Assembly (NCBI GenBank): GCA_033239125.1
Contig: BSWB01000004.1
Span: forward strand, 29,757,501-29,821,500
Reading direction: 5' to 3'
Source: Fagopyrum homotropicum
Lineage: Eukaryota > Streptophyta > Magnoliopsida > Caryophyllales > Polygonaceae
Length of the DNA stretch: 64,000 nucleotides
Position numbers and translations under genes: made by a program. Below the pieces are notes generated by a model that worked only from the letters and a program-made list of their open reading frames with translations, did not search any database and was not told the origin of the DNA. Below are positions 59,185 through 64,000 of the stretch, in pieces; the stretch's first letter is position 1, and each line of letters starts with the position of its first letter.

Positions 59185-59185
59185 A

Positions 59186-59648
59186 GAGGAGGTGGCGTGA
59201 GGCTACAGAGATAGGGGAAGAAAATTGGAGGTTGGACAAGTGAGAATGGAGACTCGAGAGGATAACGTGAGAAAGGGATGAAGGGGCAATAGAGATAGGT
59301 ATCATCAGTCATCTTGTACAGCTAGAGATGGGTAGAGTGAAGAAAGGGGTAAAAGAGGAAAGAAAAGAGAAAAGAAATAAATAAAATAAATTAATTAATT
59401 AACCATTTTATATGATAATGAAATTCGGGATTAACTAAACTCGATCAAATAAACCAGAACGAGATTTCTGTATCGTAAAACTTTCCGAACTATTTGGGAA
59501 TAATTTACGGAAAATATATTATCAAGTATATATATTAATACACTCATAAAATTTAAATTACAATTGAAAATACTCGTAAACTATTAAAGTATCGATAAAA
59601 GTAGGATAAAATAATATCGAAAACGCGCTAATATTTTGGGGCGTTATA
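59186..59648 (-). repeat. LTR fragment H, outer end (minus strand)
   Basis: Read on the minus strand from 59648 it starts TATAACGCCCCAAAATATT, close to the TGTAACGCCCCAA start of LTR G with one change in the terminal TG. AT-rich U3-like sequence leads to the insertion site of G. To the right the array unit resumes with AAACACG. Confidence 0.72.
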
Positions 59649-59937
59649 AAACACGAATAATAAAAATAAATACATAAATTTAATCCCGTATTTGTCGAGT
59701 AGTGTAGTAGTAAAAATTAATAAATAACACACTTTATCATAAATTTTAATAATTGCATAAACATGTAAAGTGGTTGATGTTATAAGAAGAAGAAAAAATA
59801 AGAGTATTTTTTACAAAAAAGAAACATAAATATTATAGAATTAAGCATGTTAACAGTACAATTATACAATAAGTATTATATTCTAAAAGTGTATCTTACC
59901 AATATTGATGATAAAAAAAACATTTTCAAAGGTTAAT
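59649..59937. repeat. AT-rich tandem array, unit 4, last part
   Basis: Resumes at the position of unit 2 numbered 14503. Together with 36228-36723 and 38729-38849 and a gap of about 835 bases it would give a unit of about 1741 bp, as expected. Confidence 0.85.
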
Positions 59938-61407
59938 GACTCTAACGTTGTGCACCTTTGGAAGGAGACTTAAGCCTCTCATTTGTTGAACCCGTTGACA
60001 TGTAAAATATACTTGATTTTCCACGAACCCTTCAACAACAATTGATCATCATAAAGGGTATATTGATTCAATATTTCTCCAAGAGAGTGTTAAAATGGTG
60101 TTCATCATCCAACACGTTCAAATTGAAGTTATTATTACAACGGGTGACTTTTTATGAATAAGACAATTTATCAAAATTGCTCCCGCACGAGCACACTTAA
60201 CTTCAGAGTTCTTTGTCCTCACTCGACCACTGAAAAGAAGAATTTTTTTTGACATGGGTAGCAATCCATCCTTATAAGTTAACCATAAATCTCCATTCAA
60301 ATGATGCAGATAACAATTTTACCAGGTGTTACCGCTTCTAACTCCAATTTGAACGTATTGGAAGATGAATCCGTTTTCAATGTTTTTGGAGAAAATTTTG
60401 GATCAATATAATCTGTTTTGATGACCGAATAATGTTGAACGGGTATACTTGTAGAATTTATAGATTCTTTCTATCGTGATTGAAATATATTATAAGGTGT
60501 ATACAAAAAACAAAAGCAATAATCATTATTGAAACTCTCAATTGATTTTACCAACCAACTAAATTAACTATAATATTTAATAATCATATAATATCCAAGT
60601 GAATCAACCGATATATTCCCTTGTGTGGGATTAATTATTCATTATCAATATTGTTAGATATTAAGTAACACATCAAAAGATTTATTAGTTTTTTCCATAA
60701 TATTCTTTAAATCTCAAATATTTTATATAAAATATTTTTTATTCATGATTATTTACTAAGTAACTAAATAATATATTATATTAATAACAATAAAACTTCT
60801 CATTTATTGAATACAAAAAATAAATTTGGCCACCCTAGTTATTTTATTGTACCATAAATATTCTTCCGAAAATCTTCATTTTTATATATATTTTAAGATT
60901 TAATATACTATGCTAAATAATACACTCAAATAAAATATCATAAAACCAAGTCATCGAATAAAAGAAAACCGATTTCACTAATCCAATTTGTTATTTTTCA
61001 AAGAATTTTTCGATGTCAGCATCAAATTAGACGAAATCAATTATTTTGAATGCAAAATATCAATTATACATAACATAACATTATTAAAGTTTTTAACTAA
61101 ATGATTTATTATATATGTTTTAAAATACTATTGCATTGAATTAAATGAATAAAAACCTAATTTTATCAATATGCTTAGATATTTTACGCAAATCCCTTTT
61201 TGTTTAGATAACAAATTAAGATAGTTTCTTTACTTTTATCCAAAATTATGAAAACTTCAAGGAAACTATACATACATCCAACCCATTTAATAAATCCTAT
61301 TGTCAAATACAATAGAATCAACAAAAATATATGAATATCCTTTTTTAAATTGATTGATCATCTCTTTATGAGGAATAGGATGTATAGTAAAACACGAATA
61401 ATAAAAA
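59938..61407. repeat. AT-rich tandem array, unit 5, left part
   Basis: 1470 bases of the unit, nearly identical to units 2 and 3, cut by LTR I at 61408. The right side of the insertion is beyond the window. Confidence 0.87.
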
Positions 61408-63613
61408 TGTAACGCCCGGTTTCGATATTTCCCTTCTTTCGTACTCCTATCAATATTTTTATTAGCAAATTCCATTTATATTGTTTTATTATTATTTTTA
61501 AAAGTGTTTTAAGACGTAAAAAGAAATTCCCGAGCATATTTGTATTTTTGGTTTACTTTCGGGAAAAGTTCGGAAAATCTTTCCGACCCGAAAATTCCGT
61601 TCCGAGTGTTTTGGAATCGGTTCTAGTTTCTTTTTTTTATTTTATCTTTCTTCTCCTCTTTCTATTCCCCTTTTTCATTTTTTTTTTGTCTCTTCTTTCT
61701 TGCTCCTGTTGCGGCTGGTGAGAGGCTAGTGCAGATCTACAGCCTCGATATTAGCACTATGAACCGACCCCTCGCTCACCTCCCCGACCTCTCGCTTCAG
61801 CCACCTGCAACCTACCTGTCTTCTCCTTCTGTCTCCCACTACCTCACCCAACTCTCAACCCTCTCACTTCTCCCTTTTACCCATCCCGCAGCCCCTGTTT
61901 CCCCTTCCTTGTGATAGGCGAACGAACAGAGTTGCAAGAACAACCCTTGGTTGTTCCCCTCCCTTCATCTCAGATTGGAATTGCTGGCCTTATGAACCTT
62001 CTTCACCATCCCAATTTCTAGCAGCATTTGCAGGCAGCCCGGAGACTCTCCATACCGCCTACTGCCGCGCCGGGAACTGCAGCGCCGTGCCGGAGCAGCG
62101 GCCCTTGCTGCATCGCCCTTGCCTCGCCCGTGCCGAAGACAGAAGGCCAACTCGGCCGCCCGCTTTCCCCTTCCGTTGCCAGTGCAAACCGCCCTCCTTT
62201 GCTGCTTGTTGCCCTTGCCGCCGCCGGACTGCATCTTCTTCCCCATCGCCCATCGGTTTAAAAGTGAAAACCCTTTCACCTGATTGCAATCGGGATGTTC
62301 ATTATTTTGATGTAATTACAGTTCATAACCTCTATTTTATATTTCACGTTTTTTTTACCCATATTTATGGATTTAGCAACTTATTCCCTTTAATGGATTA
62401 TTTACATAATATGGCCCATATTTTAATTTATGGAAGATGGCCCATGTTTCTAAAAATGCACAAATTGCCCTAAAATGTATTTGTCAATTTTTAAAGTCGG
62501 ATTTCTATTACGGGATTTTAAAGTTGACGTTTGAAAAACGAGTTTTACCTTTGGGTTATACATTATATATATTTAAAATCAAATTTAGCATATAAGCTAA
62601 ATTTCCTTAGCTTTTGTTTTAGGTCCGGAAGCGCCGGTATAGACCAACGAATCCTTTCTCCACATTCGTAGATCGTCCTCCGCCATCGACCTTGTGTGAG
62701 TACCTCTTCCTCGTTTTAGTTATGTTTAGTATTAGTATCATGTTAGGTTGCATAATCTAGCATAACTTAGAGTGAATGCCAAGTAGTGGCTTTGAACCTT
62801 AGGTGAGTTTTGAGGATTTGATATTGTTTGATGGATTGGTGTTGATTCTAAGCTTGAGGTGGTATTGCGGTCTTGTGAGGTTGTTAATGGATTTAAGTTG
62901 TATGTTGACTTTGTGAGATCATGAGGACTAGGAATTTGTTATCCTAGCATGGTTAGGGTTTATGATCTTGCGAGATCATTTGGACTAGAAGTCTAAGGAC
63001 TTCTAGCATGTGAGAGAGATGTTGATCGTGTGCCTTTTGACAGGCGTTGAGTGTCTTCCTGCGGGAAGCTGAGAGCGGGATTATCTTTGGGACGAGGTAA
63101 GTCTCCGGACTTACTTAGCTCGTATTCTTTGTATTAGCATTATTGTGTGTTGGGTGGTGTGTGTTATTATTTTACTGTTTATAACAACTAAACCGGAAAT
63201 AGGATTACCGACATTTATATGTTTATATTTGGCCCAAGTGTATGATAACGGGCGGTGACCGCTTGTCCAGTCCAAAATGGGGATGACTGGGAGGTGCCTT
63301 GCGACCAGCCCATCGGGTGATGCTGATCCGCATCAAGTACAAACCCGTATGGTGAAAGGGGACAAGGGCGAGATCTTTAAGATTCTCGTGTCACAAAAGA
63401 AGTTGAATTAGAACGGGATATGACCTAATAATAAAAAGATAATAAACCGGATTGTGTGTTTTGGAACATGTTGTGTGTTTATGATGCCTTATGTGTGTGT
63501 GTGCCAATACCATGATTCTAATGCCTTGAATGCTAGCTAACGGTTTTATACCGATATTATTGTAGTTGCCTTGCAGGTTAGGGACGCGGCCGAGAGATCC
63601 GGAAGAGTGGGCA
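61408..63613 (+). repeat. LTR I, plus strand, interrupted by LTR J
   Basis: Starts TGTAACGCCCGG within array unit 5. Contains a C/T-rich stretch (61620-61720), a GC-rich leader with short frames on both strands (61729-62279; none recognised), a GGCCCAT-rich AT region (about 62420-62450), an exon-like block and intron-like unit (63044-63575), and is cut at 63613. Whether it belongs to a full element or is a solo LTR cannot be seen. Confidence 0.85.
63044..63575 (+). other. Exon-like block and intron-like unit, LTR I
   Basis: The block is 63044-63096 (53 nt) after TTTTGACAG; the unit is 63097-63575 (479 nt). The donor hairpin is GTAAGTC-TCCG-GACTTAC (63097-63114). GTGAC (63255-63259) faces GTCAC (63390-63394). 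The end is TTGCCTTGCAG|GTTAG, with AGCTAACGG upstream. Confidence 0.6.
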
Positions 63614-64000
63614 TGTAATAGCTAGGTTTTCCGAATTCTAATTAATGTTGATTAACTTAATCATTGATAGTAATTGACATATAACTTGCGAAGATTTCCC
63701 AAGTGATGAGTATCAGTCCCACCGTTATGTTCCTCGCGTAATTTTGGACGTTTGGGGAAATTTTTACTTTTTCCCCCGGGTAATTATTTTTACCCTCCGG
63801 TGTTATTTGGAGCATTTGGGAGCTCCAATTAATAAAAATACAGTTGAGAGAAATGATCAGGACATCGGATATGTCTTAGATATGAAATAACATGGAGAGG
63901 CAAAACGGCCAAAAGAGTCGCTATTTCGTTTCTTAACGGCTAAGAAAGACGGCTTAGGAATACACGTTTTCCGAGACAGTTGTGTAATAATTATCCCTAC
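63614..64000 (+). repeat. LTR J, start only
   Basis: Begins TGTAATAGCT inside LTR I. From about 63802 it matches the start of the solo LTR (GTTATTTGGAG onward), so it is the same family. It has about 180 extra bases at its 5' end that the solo LTR lacks. It runs off the window. Confidence 0.75.

Larger units (their letters stand above)
49940..59185 (+). mobile_element. Element G: LTR retrotransposon with decayed pol, nested in H
   Basis: Two LTRs of about 2.46 kb that differ at roughly 20 positions by eye, a PBS, an internal region of about 4.3 kb and a PPT. GAGGA occurs at 49935-49939 and at 59186-59190 if the LTR end is taken one base beyond TTACA, which supports a normal insertion. Pol is reduced to damaged RT and chromodomain relics although the LTRs are young, so G was probably moved in trans. 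Confidence 0.9.

Overview
The window is plant nuclear heterochromatin made almost entirely of long-terminal-repeat (LTR) retrotransposons nested in one another and in a tandemly repeated AT-rich unit. I see no ordinary host gene, no tRNA or rRNA gene and no CRISPR array. A plant is indicated by Ty3/gypsy pol genes with a C-terminal chromodomain (chromovirus, Tekay/Del type), an initiator-Met primer-binding site (TGGTATCAGAGC), LTRs of 2-3 kb running from TGTAA to TTACA, and plant promoter motifs (TGGGCY site II, AAACCCTAA telo-box). The species cannot be named from the sequence.

Layout. 1-5378 is the 3' half of element A, which lies inside the protease region of element B (5379-11416). 11417-61407 is an array of a unit of about 1.74 kb. 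I can follow five copies, split by insertions: element C (14584-34271, flanked by TAACA) with element D inside its 5' LTR on the minus strand (16776-26947, flanked by TGATG); a solo LTR (36724-38723, flanked by ATAAT); element E (38850-48929, minus) fused by a deletion to LTR fragment H (48930-49939 and 59186-59648, minus), with element G (49940-59185, plus) nested in H; and LTR I (61408-63613) interrupted by LTR J (63614 to the window end).

Coding state. A keeps RT C-terminus to chromodomain with one nonsense codon. B keeps PR, RT and a long RNase H-integrase-chromodomain frame, separated by frameshifts. C has a badly mutated pol 3' part joined to an unrecognisable 5' part. D, E and G have near-identical or closely matching LTRs, PBS and PPT but decayed internal regions. 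They look like non-autonomous copies moved by proteins from A/B-like relatives.

Most interesting. LTRs that differ greatly in sequence share one gene-like layout. It has site II/telo-box promoter motifs, a GC-rich leader with GGTAAG donors, an exon-like block of about 53-64 nt, then an intron-like unit of about 456-504 nt. The unit's donor (AG|GTAAGT) lies inside a conserved hairpin. Its body holds a domain closed by GTGRCA/TGYCAC with a second hairpin next to it, and it ends with a CTAAC or CTAAT branch-like site and CAG|GTTAG. Two more hairpins sit at the LTR 3' end. Paired positions change together between families, which points to a selected RNA structure. This comes from comparing copies by eye; a covariance test and RNA-seq would decide it.
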